Positions 23,232 through 35,275 of a DNA stretch of 64,000 nt are shown here, in pieces. Source of the DNA: Tricholoma matsutake (Eukaryota > Basidiomycota > Agaricomycetes > Agaricales > Tricholomataceae). Position 1 is the stretch's first letter; each line of letters begins with the position of its first letter. The notes beneath the pieces were generated by a model, which was not told the origin of the DNA, made no database searches, and saw only the letters and a list, made by a program, of their open reading frames with translations. The stretch lies in the NCBI GenBank assembly GCA_026075535.2, contig AP026542.1, positions 6,324,001 through 6,388,000 of the forward strand. The letters run 5' to 3'. Both the position numbers and the translations under genes were made by a program.

Positions 23232-24465
23232 ATGTCCACCCATGTCCCCATCACAACTCGCAGTAGGTCGCGTGCTGTGCCAATCACTGCAAACTCTAGC
23301 CCTCTCTCTTCGCCTCCTTCAACACCTGAAAGCAGCCACAGTCTCAACCACGTCCCAATCCCTGACTTAAACACTGTCCCCACCCTGCCAACCCAATTGT
23401 ACCCCTCCAGTGACTCTAGTGATTTCAAGGAAAACCTCGCCGAACATCAAATGAATGTTGACAACATGCAATATGCCCCCACAACCATCATGGCAAAGGA
23501 AGCCATGCACCAGTTTTATCGGCTGGCCAGATAACAATCCCAATTATCCACATCTTCGAATATGCATGTCATCACTTTTTCCAGAACAAGAAAGTACCTG
23601 AGAACAAACACGTCTTGAGTATCATATACAATTTTGAATCTTCAACTATTCAAGCTTGGATTACGACTCACCATGACCGTCTTGTAGCCCTCACATTCAT
23701 GGAATTCTTCACAGAGTTCAAAAACAAGTTTCTCCCTGCTAACTGGAAAGATGACCTCGTGGCAATGCAAATCACTATGCAGACTTCACAGGCTTTTCTT
23801 GCCTGGACTGAGAGTGTAAGGGAAGTGAATGTGGAGCTCGCTATCGCTAAATCAGGTTATCACATCGAGGAAGAAAAGCTACGTGCACATTTTGTCCCCC
23901 ACCTCTCTCCTGCGTTGAAAGTGTCTTACGATGTGAACAACACACACGGAACACTCAATGCTATCACAGACCTTGAAGCGTGGATCCAACGTGTTCACCT
24001 CCTTGACTTAGAAAACCAAAACAAAAGAGAAGAATGGTTGAAGATCGCCCAGTCGACAGCTCGCACCAACACCAAAGGCAGCGGAGCTTGCACAGGCGGT
24101 GCAGGACACGCAGCCACAACCAATGCAACAATGAGCATCAATGGACCAACAACTGCAGCGAACACTACCGGCACCCAGCAGCCTCTGACGCCGAAGCTAA
24201 CACAGGTCGAACATGACTTATTAAGAGCACACCGAGGTTGTTTTTGCTGTAGACTATTCTACGCTGGTCACTACGCCCCAGAATGCCCACTAGGTGCCAA
24301 CAGAAGACCTACTCTGGAGGCTTGCAAGAACGTCAATATTGTGGCGGCACTAAAGGCAAAGGCAGCCTTCGAGGTGAAGAGCTCAACCATGGTGGTCACT
24401 ATCTTTGAGGAGGAGGACGACAGCACTGATTTCGAAATGAATGAAGAAGAGGCAAACAAGTACGT
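23232..24465 (+). pseudogene. element 3 gag
   Basis: It starts at ATG 23232 (MSTHVPITTRSRSR) and has a Ser/Pro-rich N-terminus. A frame break near 23530 separates this from the capsid-like part (IIYNFESSTIQAWITTHHD, about 23620). Then come HLLDLENQ (about 23995) and a knuckle CFCCRLFYAGHYAPEC (about 24240), CX2CX6HX4C. The frame runs into NKYV at 24465, where element 5 is inserted. It resumes after 31665 with LDLSLP, giving the same residues as element 2. Confidence 0.8.
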
Positions 24466-24696
24466 TGGAGTCGTGCGGTCTCTCAGGGTCTCATCTACTA
24501 CTAGACGAGACGGTTCAGACAGGGCTCGCGTCTACTACTAGACACGAGTCGGAAAGGATGCGGACAAGCAAAGATGATTCCCTGTCTACCACATGCGCGT
24601 GTCTATCTACGAGGTCACGTGACCACTAAGGGGAATGCTGGACTCTGGCACAGCTCTGCTACGGACTCTGCTATGGGCACTACTGCCATGGCTACA
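24466..24696 (-). repeat. 3' LTR of element 5
   Basis: A 231-bp LTR. The polypurine tract (minus strand TATAGGGGGGTACA) adjoins it at 24697-24710. It differs from its partner at nine positions by my count, and eight of these are CG against TG or CA. Confidence 0.92.
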
Positions 24697-24867
24697 TGTA
24701 CCCCCCTATACAATAGCAATGCCCTCGTTGCAATCTCAACTCAGGGAAGGAAAAGAGAATTATGTATGTACAAGGCACCAATGCCTTACCCTCACCTTGG
24801 CCCATGTACCCCAGGAGGCATGTCCATGACAATTGCTCCCCCTAAAGGCCCAACGTAGAAATGGTGT

Positions 24868-25302
24868 TTAGGGCCACAGGTACCTTCTGGGACCTTGTCC
24901 ATCATCGTAGTCGGCTCTTGGATTGGTCAGGGTTACTGGGTGTGCATCTTGTGAAGGCCGTAAATGAGCAGCCAGCGGGAAGTCAATGTCGGGTGGTATT
25001 GGGATAGCAAGTCGTTCTTGAACTAGCTCTGGGTTGACAAAACTGGGTAACTCCCCCAGTTCGATATCGTCGTATTCAGGGTCCGGTTGTAGTTGTTTTG
25101 ATGTTAGGATGAAAGGGCGGAGGAACACCATGACAATGAAGAATAGGGCATATCCGGAAAACCATCCATTATTCAAGGCTCTCGCGTTCATTAGACTGAG
25201 TGTGGGTTGGCGAGGTGGTTGAAGCGATCTAGGGCCTCTAATATATAGGGAGTTGGGCTTAAAATGATCAGTGTTAGTCAGCAGCCAGGGCCATTGCTGA
25301 AC
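24868..25302 (-). pseudogene. element 5 membrane-spanning reading frame after pol
   Basis: ATG at 25191 opens a 107-residue frame with one hydrophobic segment near residues 13-29 (YALFFIVMVFLRPFIL). An acidic, Pro-rich tail follows. Upstream, the 37 codons back to the pol stop (TGA, 25303-25305) are open in the same frame as pol. Because other in-frame TGA codons in this locus are decayed sense codons, the segment may originally have been the C-terminal end of Pol, or a separate small membrane protein. It lies where an env gene would. No envelope domain is recognised. Confidence 0.5.
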
Positions 25303-28300
25303 TCAGCTCAGGGTTGATGGTTCCTGCTCCGCTCCATGCTCTATATCCTCCCAATCTGTATTGCTATCATCGTCAATCACCCATCTTCCTTCTACCCCTT
25401 GCACAATGTCTTCTTCGGCTTCCTGCTTACTCCGCAGCTTTTCAATCTCTGCTTGTACTTTGTGTAGCGCTGTGCCGCTACGTGGAATGAACCTTCGTAG
25501 TTGCCTGGAGGAGAACCTGTTGCTAATAGGTAATCCTTCGAGAGTCTCCAACTTGTAAGAATTGTGGTCCCTGCTTGTTACTCGGCATGGTGCTGACCAC
25601 CTAGGCTCCATCTTCCTTTCTACCTTAAATGTGAAGTCCAGGTCACTCCTGTATACCTGTACGAGTTGTCCTGCTTTGAATATGACCTCTCTTGGAGCTT
25701 GGGCTAATAGTCTCCTGTCGAACGCCAGCTTCCATTTATGGGCATGAGATAATATGTGCTCGTACCCATCTAATCGCTGCTGTTCCATGTATGCCATCTG
25801 GACCCCCACTTCACCAGTTGACACTTCCTGTTCTGCTTGGTCCACTGGAGTGTGCTTTGTGTTGATCACGATGCCTAGAAGAAGTTCATTTGGTGAGAAT
25901 TTGAGATTTGGCAGTATGCAATTATTAAGGAATTCAATGGCTTCCTCAAGGTGGTCAGGCCATGAAGTTGGTAGGTCCTTTGCGTTGCATTTGTCTTCCC
26001 CTAGATTGGGTGAGCATAGCCTCTTCAATCTCCCCAACAATTTTGTGTTCATCCCTTCTATGAGGCCATTGATCCAGGGGGAATATCCTGGGACGATCTG
26101 CAACTCAACCTTACGTGTGGCACATGCTTCACAAACAGTGTTGTTGTCAAACTCAGGTCCTCCATCAACCATGAGGGCTTCAGGTGCTGTGAACATGGTA
26201 CAAATGTTGTTGAATGTTCTGCATGTGGTTGCAGCTGTTGCAGCTGTCTTGAGTTTATCTGCCCAAACATGTTGCGAGTAGATGTCTGCATATAATGCAA
26301 TTTTTGTGAAACCCCCTTTTCCTTTCGGCATTGACAGTGTGTCTCCCACAAGCAGTTCAAATGAGTGTCGCCATGTTATGGGCTCTAGTAGTGAATGTAA
26401 GTGTTTCAGGCCATGTCCTTTGCACTTACCACAATCCATGATCACCTTGGTGATGGATTGGTCTAGATGTGGGCTGGCTATCTTGTCCATTAGTGTGATC
26501 TTCACATTATCTCGGTGGAAATGTCCTTGGCTCCGGTGTACCTCCCATGCTAGTGTGACTGCCTCCAATTGTGGTACACATTCTACTCGTGGTTTTGCCC
26601 GTGTAGATTTGGTGTTGCCAATCCTCCAAAGCTTACCATCTTGGATTATGTACCCTTCTGCCCGGTGCTTAGCTTTCTTCTGTTCCTTAATACTCCTCCC
26701 ATGATCTAGTTCAGCCAGCACCTCTATAACATTTAGGAATACTTTTTCATTAGCAAACCGGGTTTTGAGAGCATCATAAATGAGTGGTGACTCAATTTGG
26801 AATATGTCATTCTGAATGCCCGTTTGTGCTTCCCAATCTTCACTTACTGTCCATGTGTGACCATCGTTTTCTTCCTTGGGTAGGTTCACATATTTCCTGC
26901 TGATACCATCTGCTACGGGGTTTAGGCGGCCAGGTCAGTGTCGTACGTCCACGATTTGGTGGGCTAACACGCCATCCCTCCAACGAGCATGGGTGGAGTT
27001 GAGTTTGTCATTTAGCAGGTGGTCTCTGAGTGCCTGACAGTCTGTTTCTAGTTCCACTGGGTAGCCCCATATAAGGTCGGAGAATTTGTCTAAAGAGAAC
27101 TTCAGTGCAGCAAATTCTAGTAAGTATGGTTTGTACTTCTCTTCTGTCTCAGATCTTCGTTTACTGCCAAATGCGACTGGATGTATATGTGTGATGTCCT
27201 TTCCATTTGGCGAGACCATAGTATGTCTTTGTGACAGCATGCCTGCAAAACCGTATTTGCAACCATCCGTGGTAACAATGAAGGGTGTTCCATCGAATTT
27301 TGGTCCTTTCAAAACTGGTTCATTGGTTAAGGCAATTTTCAGTCCCAGGAAGGCTTTTTCATGTTCTTCCTTCCATAGGCCTGCCAGCAAGTGCCCTTTC
27401 ATGGCACGTCGATATGCTGCTTTACCCTTTCCCTTTGGAAGGTCGAGGCCTCTGGCTAGGTCGGTGAGGGGTTGGGCCAAGGCTGCATAGCCTTTGATTA
27501 GCGATCTAAAATAACCTGTAAGTCCTGTAAATGCTGCTAGATTCTGTAGATCTGTGGGCCGTTTCCAGTCTACGATGGCTGTTAGTTTTGTCAAGTCTGG
27601 TTTTATACCCGTTGGTCCCACTCTTGCTCCCGCAAAGGTGGCTTCAGTCATGAAGAATTTTGATTTGGCTGCTGATAGAGAGAGCCCTTTTTCTCTTACC
27701 CTGGTTAGCAATGTTCGAATGTTGGCCAATGTTTCTTCAAAATCATCTCCAGCCATTCCACCATCATCTACGAACAGTTCAAAAAGTATACCAAGTGCTT
27801 GAGCTGTCATTTCTGCAAAGGTAGAGGGTGCACCTGTTAATCCGAAGGGCATGCACTTGTAACAGAAGTACCCCCTCCCTTCCACATAGAAGCATACATA
27901 TGGTTGGTCCTCTGGGCTGATTTTGCAAGCGTAGAATCCTGCTGCAAAGTCAAATGTATTTACCCATTGGTGGCCACTCAGGCACTGTTGCTTGGCCCAT
28001 ATGTCTTCTTGGGGCATAGGTGGTACCTGTGTTACTTTGTTCAGTTTGGCAAAGTCCTGGCACACTCGCCACTTAGTTTGTGTTTCTTCTGGTACCGTGT
28101 CTGGCCATTCAGAATTTCCTGGTGGGAGGTTTTTGAAGGCTGAAGGTATCCCGGCAGTGATGCATTCATCATTGACCCGGTGTTGCAGTTCTTCTAAGTT
28201 TAGACCTATGCCTTCATGTGCTTTCTTTGCCAAGGTAGTTGCACCGCAACACTTGACCGCACTGTGGCTGATTGGGGCAATTATACCTGCCTCTAGCATT

Positions 28301-29862
28301 TTGTCGAGCACACCATTGAAGTATTCCTTTTGAGGGCCACTGAGAGGACGTTGATTTACCTTCTTTTTAAATGTTGTGCTGTTGGGTATGTGTAGTTTGT
28401 GTGTGGCTCCTGCTACTACCATTACCTTGCTCATGGATAGTGCAAAGCAGTCAGCGAACTCGCGGAGTAGGTTATCGATGCTTACGCATTGTTTTTCAGT
28501 TAAATCATCACCTATAGTTAGTTCTGAGAGCACTGTGTTCACACGCTCAACTTTAAATGGATCTGATGACCGGGTGAACACCGCTTTGTCTCGGTCCCCA
28601 GAAAGTATTTTTTGCTCTGTGCCGGTATTGATGTCATGTTCTTCTGAGCCGATGTTCCATATGTTGCCTTCACTTGGTTTGGGGTCTGGGCTGTTGGGTA
28701 TATTATTAGTAAGAGGTATTTCGGTGGAGGATGAAAGCTGGGCAGTTAGTCATTTATCTTTCTGTAGTGATTTCCCTAATCTCTTGCGCTTTGCTGATGC
28801 GCATTCTGCCCGAGACCTCCTTTCATGCAAGCCGTTGGCTACTTGCCACTGGGCACATTCCACTTTTGTATGTCTCTTGTTTCCATCCTGCATGAGTGGG
28901 TGTTGAGTTTGTGGTGTTGCGAGATTCTGGTGCATGTGCCTGTCCTGTGCCTCTGGATGCTCGGTTCTGGTTTCTTGATGACTCTTGTGTTCTCAGGGGG
29001 GATGCGCAGAGATCCCCCTTGGAGTTATGCCCTGGTTATTACCAGAATTACCATTCACTGGAAACAGTGACTGGGTTCTTCCTTCCGACTTGTGCTGGTT
29101 CTGTAGCATGACCCAGTTGCCATCCTTGGGGATCCTTATGATATCCAGGTCATAATCATGCACCGCTTTGAACTTCTTCAGGAGGGGTTTCCCAAACAGC
29201 ACTGACCAAGCCCCATTGCTATCGAAGACTTCAAAGGTACCTCCATCTGCTGCTGTGACACTTCCTGTCCATGTTCCAGCAGATGGTACCAGCCTACCAT
29301 CCGCCATACGCATGATACGATTTGACTTCCCCAGCGTTTCGAGGCAGTGCTTGACAGTTTGGAATGTCCGGAGATCAACGGCATTCACCATTGCTCCATC
29401 GTCGAATGTGCTATTTAGCCTCACGATTTCTCCTTGTGGTCCATGTAATTTGACTGTGTATTGGAATGGTGTGGTTCTTGTTTTGTTGTCATTGCTCTCC
29501 ATGCAATACAGATCAACGATATGAGATTCTGCTTGGGCGGTGTACATGGTGGTGTCTGGTTTACTATTCGTATCTGTAAGTAAGAGTTTGCCTTCCTTCT
29601 CTATGGTAAACCTTGCGCTCAACGGCATTTCATTGTCCTTGGATGACGCCTTCTCACACCCAAGGACCGTTCCTCTGCTATCATGCTTGTTTCCTTGGGT
29701 CATCAGCAGGACCTCTTGTTCTACGCTGACGACCCCGGTCCTTTTCCCTGACTTGCTAAGTAGTTGGCGATCACTTGCTGGTCGTACTCTTCCCTTGATG
29801 CCCATGGACTGATCTCGTTGATGAGGTTGATGTTTCTTGTTACATTTGGTGGGCAGCTGCAT
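25303..29862 (-). pseudogene. element 5 pol: protease, RT, RNase H, integrase
   Basis: One frame with TGA at about 28993, 28750 and 26935 and at its present end. In order: basic N-terminus; protease-like segment with FDDGAMVNAV (about 29405), where Asp-Asp-Gly-Ala replaces the usual Asp-Ser/Thr-Gly; RT with CQDFAKLNKVTQVPPMP (about 28060) and the catalytic box FVDD (about 27770) instead of YxDD; RNase H (TTDGCKYGFAGML about 27270; ETDCQAL about 27050); integrase finger (HRSQGHFHRDN...CGKCKG, about 26545-26425) and core (GDTLSMPKG about 26340; DGGPEF about 26160; GLIEGMNTKLLGRLKR about 26070). Spacing is that of a complete Gypsy Pol. Confidence 0.88.
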
Positions 29863-31253
29863 TTGATGGATGCAGCAATGGATCTCCAGCGACTTTCAGA
29901 TCTTGGGACTGGCATGGAGCTGTCGCAGCTGGGGCCCATGTGTCCTGGCAAGCCACACCTCCAGCACTCTCCTGACGCGACAGGCGTGGTTCCGGGTGAG
30001 AGTGGGTACGGACGTGTCTTGCTCACTTGCTGTCCGGCGTATTCAGTGTGCCACTTCGTGATCTGGGCCTTGTACAAAGGCCAGCCGGCTGGGGTGTTTG
30101 GGTGGATGGGGAGTGCGAACCTTATGACATTGTTCATGCGCTCGGCAGGGGTTCTGTTCTGCTGGTATGTTGGTTGGTTTGGTGTTTGGTAGGTGGTGCA
30201 TGGGGCCTGGTTGTTTGCATTGAGCGTTGGTGTGGGGGAATAGTTCGGGGTGCTGGGTGGTTGTGTTCAGAGCATTGGGAATCGGGGAACAGGGGGTGGT
30301 GCATTGAGGGTGAGCTGTTGGAGTGTGTTCATGATGTCTCGTGCAGATGTCTCACGTAGTTCCTGTAACTTCTTTACCTGCTCTCGTAACTCCCGTGCTT
30401 CCTTCTCTTCCTCTTTTGCCTCGGCAATCTGGGTGACTGTAGCTGCGCATACAGCATTGCAGAATGATGCCCAGGTGGTGTGCCCTGATCCCATTACCTT
30501 CTGTAGGACCTTTGGCATTGATCTGCAAATGGAATTGACCAACAAACCATTGGCATCTGGGATTGCAGCTGCAAGATGCTCTATCTTGTCAGCCCATACG
30601 ATGTGCGCGAGTTCTTCTACTTCGTTCATCACCACTCATTTCCCCACCTCTTCTTCACTAATCGTGGTTTGCTCTAGCGCCGCCTGCTTCTCCTTGACGG
30701 TCTTCACGGTGGGCGCTTTGCTCGGCCACTTCCTCTTGAATGCACTGACGAGGTGGTCCCAGGTGTCAATGTCGGTGGTAGGTAGGTTGTCAAACCATTG
30801 TTCTGCTGCGGTGTTTGATTTCAGGTTGAGCCCAAAGTTCTCCAGCTTCTGTGTGTCCATGGCATTGGTTTTGTTGAGGCCCCAGCATTGCATCGCTTTT
30901 AGGAAGTCCTGAGGGCTCTCCTCTGGATGTTCATTGTCGCCCCAGAACAGTTTGACATTCTCGGGCATGAAGTCGTCGTCGTCGGGTGGGGTTGTAGAGA
31001 GCTGAGGTGTAGACGGGGGTACAGGTGGTAGTATATACTCGAAGGTGGGAGTTGGGCTGGTTGCGAGGTCGGGTAACAATGGGAATATGTATGAGGTAGT
31101 TAGGGATGGTGCTTCACTCAGTGCAGTTGTTGAAGTGGCAGGCAGAAATCTGCCTCTAGGGTCGCGTCATACAGGTTTAGCCAGTGTTGTGGATGCGAGG
31201 CTCACCACGAGGCGGAGCAGGATGCACAACACGAGGTGCATAGACGGGTGCAT
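29721..31253 (-). pseudogene. element 5 gag with CCHC knuckle
   Basis: The frame runs from a possible ATG at 31253 (hydrophobic start MHPSMHLVLCILLRL) or a later start, through TGA codons near 31176, 30637 and 30267, to TAG at 29721. Visible parts are a Pro-rich stretch, a retrotrans_gag-like capsid (WGDNEHPEESPQDFLKAM about 30940; EQWFDNLPTTDIDTW about 30800), a Glu/Lys coiled coil (EAKEEEKEARELREQVKKL about 30420) and a canonical knuckle (CWRCGLPGHMGPSC, about 29975). The last 140 bases overlap pol in the -1 frame. Confidence 0.82.
29742..29748 (-). promoter_or_regulatory. predicted -1 frameshift heptamer between gag and pol of element 5
   Basis: On the minus strand the gag codons read CAG GGA AAA, so the heptamer G GGA AAA fits the X XXY YYZ rule in the correct phase. 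A -1 slip there leads directly into the pol frame (AGG ACC GGG). GGACC just after it can pair with GGTCC about 25 bases on. The site is 8 codons before the gag stop. Confidence 0.6.
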
Positions 31254-31408
31254 GTTGCAGGGACACAATTGGGCGTCACAGATGTAGACAATAATGAATG
31301 TGGGCGAGCAATCAGAGGGCGATGTTGAGCTGAAAAGGATGGTAACTGAGATAAATGAGACGAGAAGGAGCGACTTGTGGAAATGAAAGTGGTCGGCTGT
31401 GTGCGTCG

Positions 31409-31434
31409 AGTTCGAATTCCCAGTTGTCACCAGA
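31409..31434 (-). other. tRNA-type primer-binding site of element 5
   Basis: Two or three bases inside the 5' LTR the minus strand reads TGGTGACAACTGGGAATTCG. Its complement ends in CCA and carries a T-arm-like GTTCGAATTCCC, as expected for the 3' end of a tRNA. Counting positions gives one extra base relative to a standard T-arm, so I do not name the isotype. Confidence 0.6.
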
Positions 31435-31665
31435 TGGAGTCGTGCGGTCTCTCAGGGTCTCGTCTACTACTAGACGAGATGGTTCAGACAGGGCTTGCGT
31501 CTACTACTAGACGCGAGTCGGAAAGGAGGCGGACAAGCAAAGATGATTCCCTGTCTACCACATGCGCGTGTCTATCTACGAGGTCACATGACCACTAAGG
31601 GGAATGCTGGACTCTGGCACGGCTCTGCTATGGACTCTGCTATGGGCACTACTGCCACGGCTACA
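31435..31665 (-). repeat. 5' LTR of element 5
   Basis: A 231-bp partner of 24466-24696. It contains repeated CTACTACTAGACG-type motifs (about 31465 and 31505) that could pair locally. Confidence 0.92.
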
Positions 31666-34600
31666 ATGTTCTTGACCTTTCCTTACCATCACATTTGTGG
31701 TGGAACTGTTGCATCGACGCTCCCTTAACCTGCGCACCTACACCGATTTGAGCGCTAATTGACCACGGTTCCCCCCCAGTGCTGATTTCATCTGAAATGG
31801 TGGAAATTTTGGGACTCGTTTGCTGCAAGTTATCCAAACCATTTGCAGTATCAGGAGCATTCATAGATGGAAAGAGAACCATGGACTCTAGCTTAACAGA
31901 GTATTGTAAATTACACCTTCAATCCCCAGACACAGTATGGAAAGCAAAAGTTGTCAATGCAGTGATTTGCCCAAATCTTCAGATGGATATAATCCTAGGC
32001 CTGGACTTCCTAACAAAGAACAGGATCATGGTCGACGCAGAATTAAGAACAGCGATCGTGAAAGGAGACGGGTATGACTTAATGAATTCAACAAAGGCAA
32101 TTCCTAAAGCTCAGCAATGTTCACCTCACAAACGCTGTAAGGTGGAAACAAAAGCAATAAAAATTGGTCGAGCTACTATGCACATAGGGCAACAACTAGT
32201 AATACAGGAACTTGAGTGCATATTCAAGGAAAACCCAGAGCGATTTCAATTTGAAATGCACACCACATTGACCCCATGTATTATCGTGGCTATAAAAAAA
32301 AGAATAGAAGAGTTGGCCAGACAGAAAATCCTCAGCACACTAGACACACTATACAAAGAACAATATCAAGACTGCTTCCCAACAGACATCCCTCATGCGA
32401 AGGATCTACCAATGACAGTTTACCACCACATTGAAATTAAGCCTGGAACGCCAGTTTCCATGGGATGGGCGTACTTGTGCCTGAGGAAATACAGAGGGAA
32501 AACCTTGATTGAACAGCACTCGAAAGCAGGGTGAATTCGCCCATCATCTTCCCCATACACTTTGCCGTCATTCATCATCCCAAAAGTTGATAGCTCAGTT
32601 CTACCAAGATGGGTCAATGATTATAGAAAGTTAAATAAAATGACCATACCGGATAACTACCCGCTTCCCCGCATCGATGACATTCTAGCGGATTGTGCAA
32701 AAGGAAAAATCTGGGGAAAATTAGACATGACAAACTCATTCTTCCAAACCTTGGTTCACCCAGAGCATGTAAAATACACTGCGACCTTGACCCCATTCAG
32801 GCTCTGGGAATGGGTGGTGATGCCTATGGGACTACGAAACTCACTGGCAATGCATCAAAGGAGAGTAACGCTGGCGTTGTCGGACCTCATAGGAAGAATC
32901 TGCCACATATATCTAGACAATATTATTATCTGGTCTTCATCACTAGCGGAACACAAGGCAAATGTAGTGTTGGTACTGGAAGCGTTGAGAGTGGCGCACC
33001 TTTGCTATTCAACAAAAAAATTGTCATTATTTGCAACAGAAGTCCATTTCCTGGGGTATGACATCTCTGCAAAAGGAATCGAGGCAGATGGCTCAAAAGT
33101 CGAACGCATGTTGAACTGGCTGGCACCGACCTTGGCAAAGCAGGTGCAACAGTTCTTGGGACTAGTAAGATATATCAGCGCATTCTTGCCAGCATTGGCA
33201 GAGCACACAGCGGTGCTAACGCCACTCACCAAAAAGGAATGTAACAAATTGTTCCTGCCATGGACTAAGGAACACCAAACCACGTTCGATGCAATCAAAG
33301 GACTTGTCCTAAGCAGGGATTGCCTAACGACCATTGACCACCAAAACCCAGGGGAAAATCAAATATTCATAACATGCGATGCAAGCAAGCGAAGGATGGG
33401 AGCAGTGCTCTCATTCGGAAAAGACTGGGAGTCTGCGAGACTGGTTGCCTTCGAGAGCAGACAGCTAAAAGCTGCAGAGTTACATTACCCTGTGCATGAA
33501 CAGGAAATGTTGAGTATCATGCGAGCCTTAGCCAAATGGAGGGTTGACTTACTGGGAACACACATACACATCTACACAGATCATAAAATGATTCAAAACT
33601 TTGATGGTCAATGAGACTTGTCACTCCAACAAGTCAGATGGATGGAGTATCTGTTGCAATATGAGTATACAAGCACATATATAAGAGGAGAAGATAACAC
33701 CGTAGTGGATGCCTTATCAAGACTTACAGAAACCGAGGAGCCAGCAACTGCAGTGGGAGCTGTGTTTGCAATAGAATCAAATCCAGAGTTGTACATGCAG
33801 ATCAGGAAAGGCTACGTGCATGACAAATGGTGCAAAGGAATACTCGATGACCTAAAGTGGGGCATTGTGGATCCAAAGCTAGAACTAAGTTTCAAGAATG
33901 GCTTACTTTTTGTGGGAGGACGGCTCATCATACCACAGTACAAGAACTTGTGCGAACAACTGTACAGGCTCACGCATGACCACCTCGGACATTTCGGTGG
34001 AGAGAAAAGCTATGGGTCGCTGAGAAGTGAGTTCTATTGGCCAAACATGAGGAAGAATCCCTTAAGCACATATATCCCGGGATGCAGACCTTGCCAGCGG
34101 AATAAATCTTTGACATCAAGAGCACCTGGACCCTTACACCCACTACCAATCCCTGACAAATGATTCAACTCAGTAGCGATAGATTTTGTGGGTCCATTGC
34201 TGTTGGATGATGGTTTCGATGCCATTGTGACGATGACAGATCGCCGCATGCAAAACAACAATGACTGCAGAGGAATTTGTGGGCCTGTTTTTCGATAAGT
34301 GGTACTGTGAAAATGGGTGCCCCTTAGAAATAATCAGTGATCGTGACAAAATTTTTGTATCAAATTTTTGGAAGGTGCTCATGCGCCTCACTGGAATAAA
34401 ACACAAGTTATCAACAGCATACCACCCAGAAACAGATGGTGCCTCAGAAAGAACAAACAAAATGTTAGAACAATGCCTAAGATACCATGTCGAATGTAAC
34501 CAGAGTGGATGGGCAAAAGCACTACCAAAAGTGCGGTTCAACATGATGAACACAATTAACGCGTCAACACAGGTGTCACCCTTCGTCTTAAAAACAGGGA

Positions 34601-35247
34601 GATCACCACGAGTTATGCCACCCTTGGTTACAGTAGATGGCCCCGGAACCTCAGGGGACAAGGAGGAGAGCATAAGGGCAGGAGAACAGATTGAGAAATT
34701 GAACGAAGAGGTTGAAAGTGCTAAGGACTGTCTGTTGGCCACAAAGATCTCCCAAGCCCACCACGCCAACAAAGACTGCAGAGTGGATCCAGAATTTTCG
34801 GTGGGGGATAAAGTTATGTTGGAGACCGCGCACCGATGAAGAGACTACATGCAAAAGAAGAGTGGCTGAGTCACAAAGTTTATGCCACAGTGGGACGGGC
34901 CATACAAAGTAATGGAGGCATTCCCAGAGTCATCAATGTACAAACTATCCATACCAGGACCAATGACGCGCTTCACGATGTTCCATGTATCCCACCTGAA
35001 AGCGCATATTGAAAACGACCATAAAAATTTTCTGGATAGAAGAATGGAAAGACCAGGACCAATTATAACAGAGGCAGGAGCAACTGAATATTTTGTGGAT
35101 AAAATATTAGATGAAAGGCTGAGAGGGAGAGGAAAGCAATTCCTTGTACGTTGGAAGGGTTATGGGCCAGAGCCAGATTTATGGCAACCGCATTCGGAAA
35201 TGTTGGATACGGAAGCGCTGGTGAAGTGGGAGGAGAGAGCGCAGTGA
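31666..35247 (+). pseudogene. element 3 pol: protease, RT, RNase H, integrase, chromodomain
   Basis: It resumes the frame cut by element 5. In order: protease with ALIDHGSPPVLIS (about 31757-31795), preceded by the TGA shared with element 2; RT with WVNDYRKLNKMTIPDNYPLP (about 32607) and catalytic box YLDN (about 32912), where the second Asp is changed; RNase H (CDASKRRMGAVL about 33380); integrase finger (about 33975-34095) and core (AIDFVG about 34175; ISDRDKIFVSNFW about 34335; YHPETDGASER about 34420), with about 27 bases missing near 34245; and a chromodomain (about 35085-35215, YFVDKILDE...PDLWQPHSE). TGA codons lie near 32531, 33612, 34161, 34837 and 34867. It ends TGA at 35245-35247. 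Confidence 0.88.
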
Positions 35248-35275
35248 GGGTCAAATTTTTTGAAGCATGGGAGAG

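Larger units (their letters stand above)
24466..31665 (-). mobile_element. element 5: a distinct Gypsy family nested in element 3
   Basis: A 7.2-kb element with 231-bp LTRs (minus strand TGTAGCC...GACTCCA). The target duplication reads ACGT at 24462-24465 and ATGT at 31666-31669, a 4-bp duplication differing by one CpG transition; reading it as 5 bp would share a T with the LTR. Removing it restores the gag frame of element 3. It has a tRNA-type PBS, gag, pol in the -1 frame, a membrane-spanning tail frame and a G-rich polypurine tract. Pol is unlike that of the other elements (FVDD in RT, DDGA in protease) and I see no chromodomain. Confidence 0.92.

Noticed and set aside
376..35247. TGA read as a sense codon (altered genetic code or selenocysteine)
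   Set aside because: Host genes end normally at TGA (CTR9, dynactin p25, TMEM70-like, kinase), and TGA in one element faces CAA or Arg in another. CpG decay explains it.
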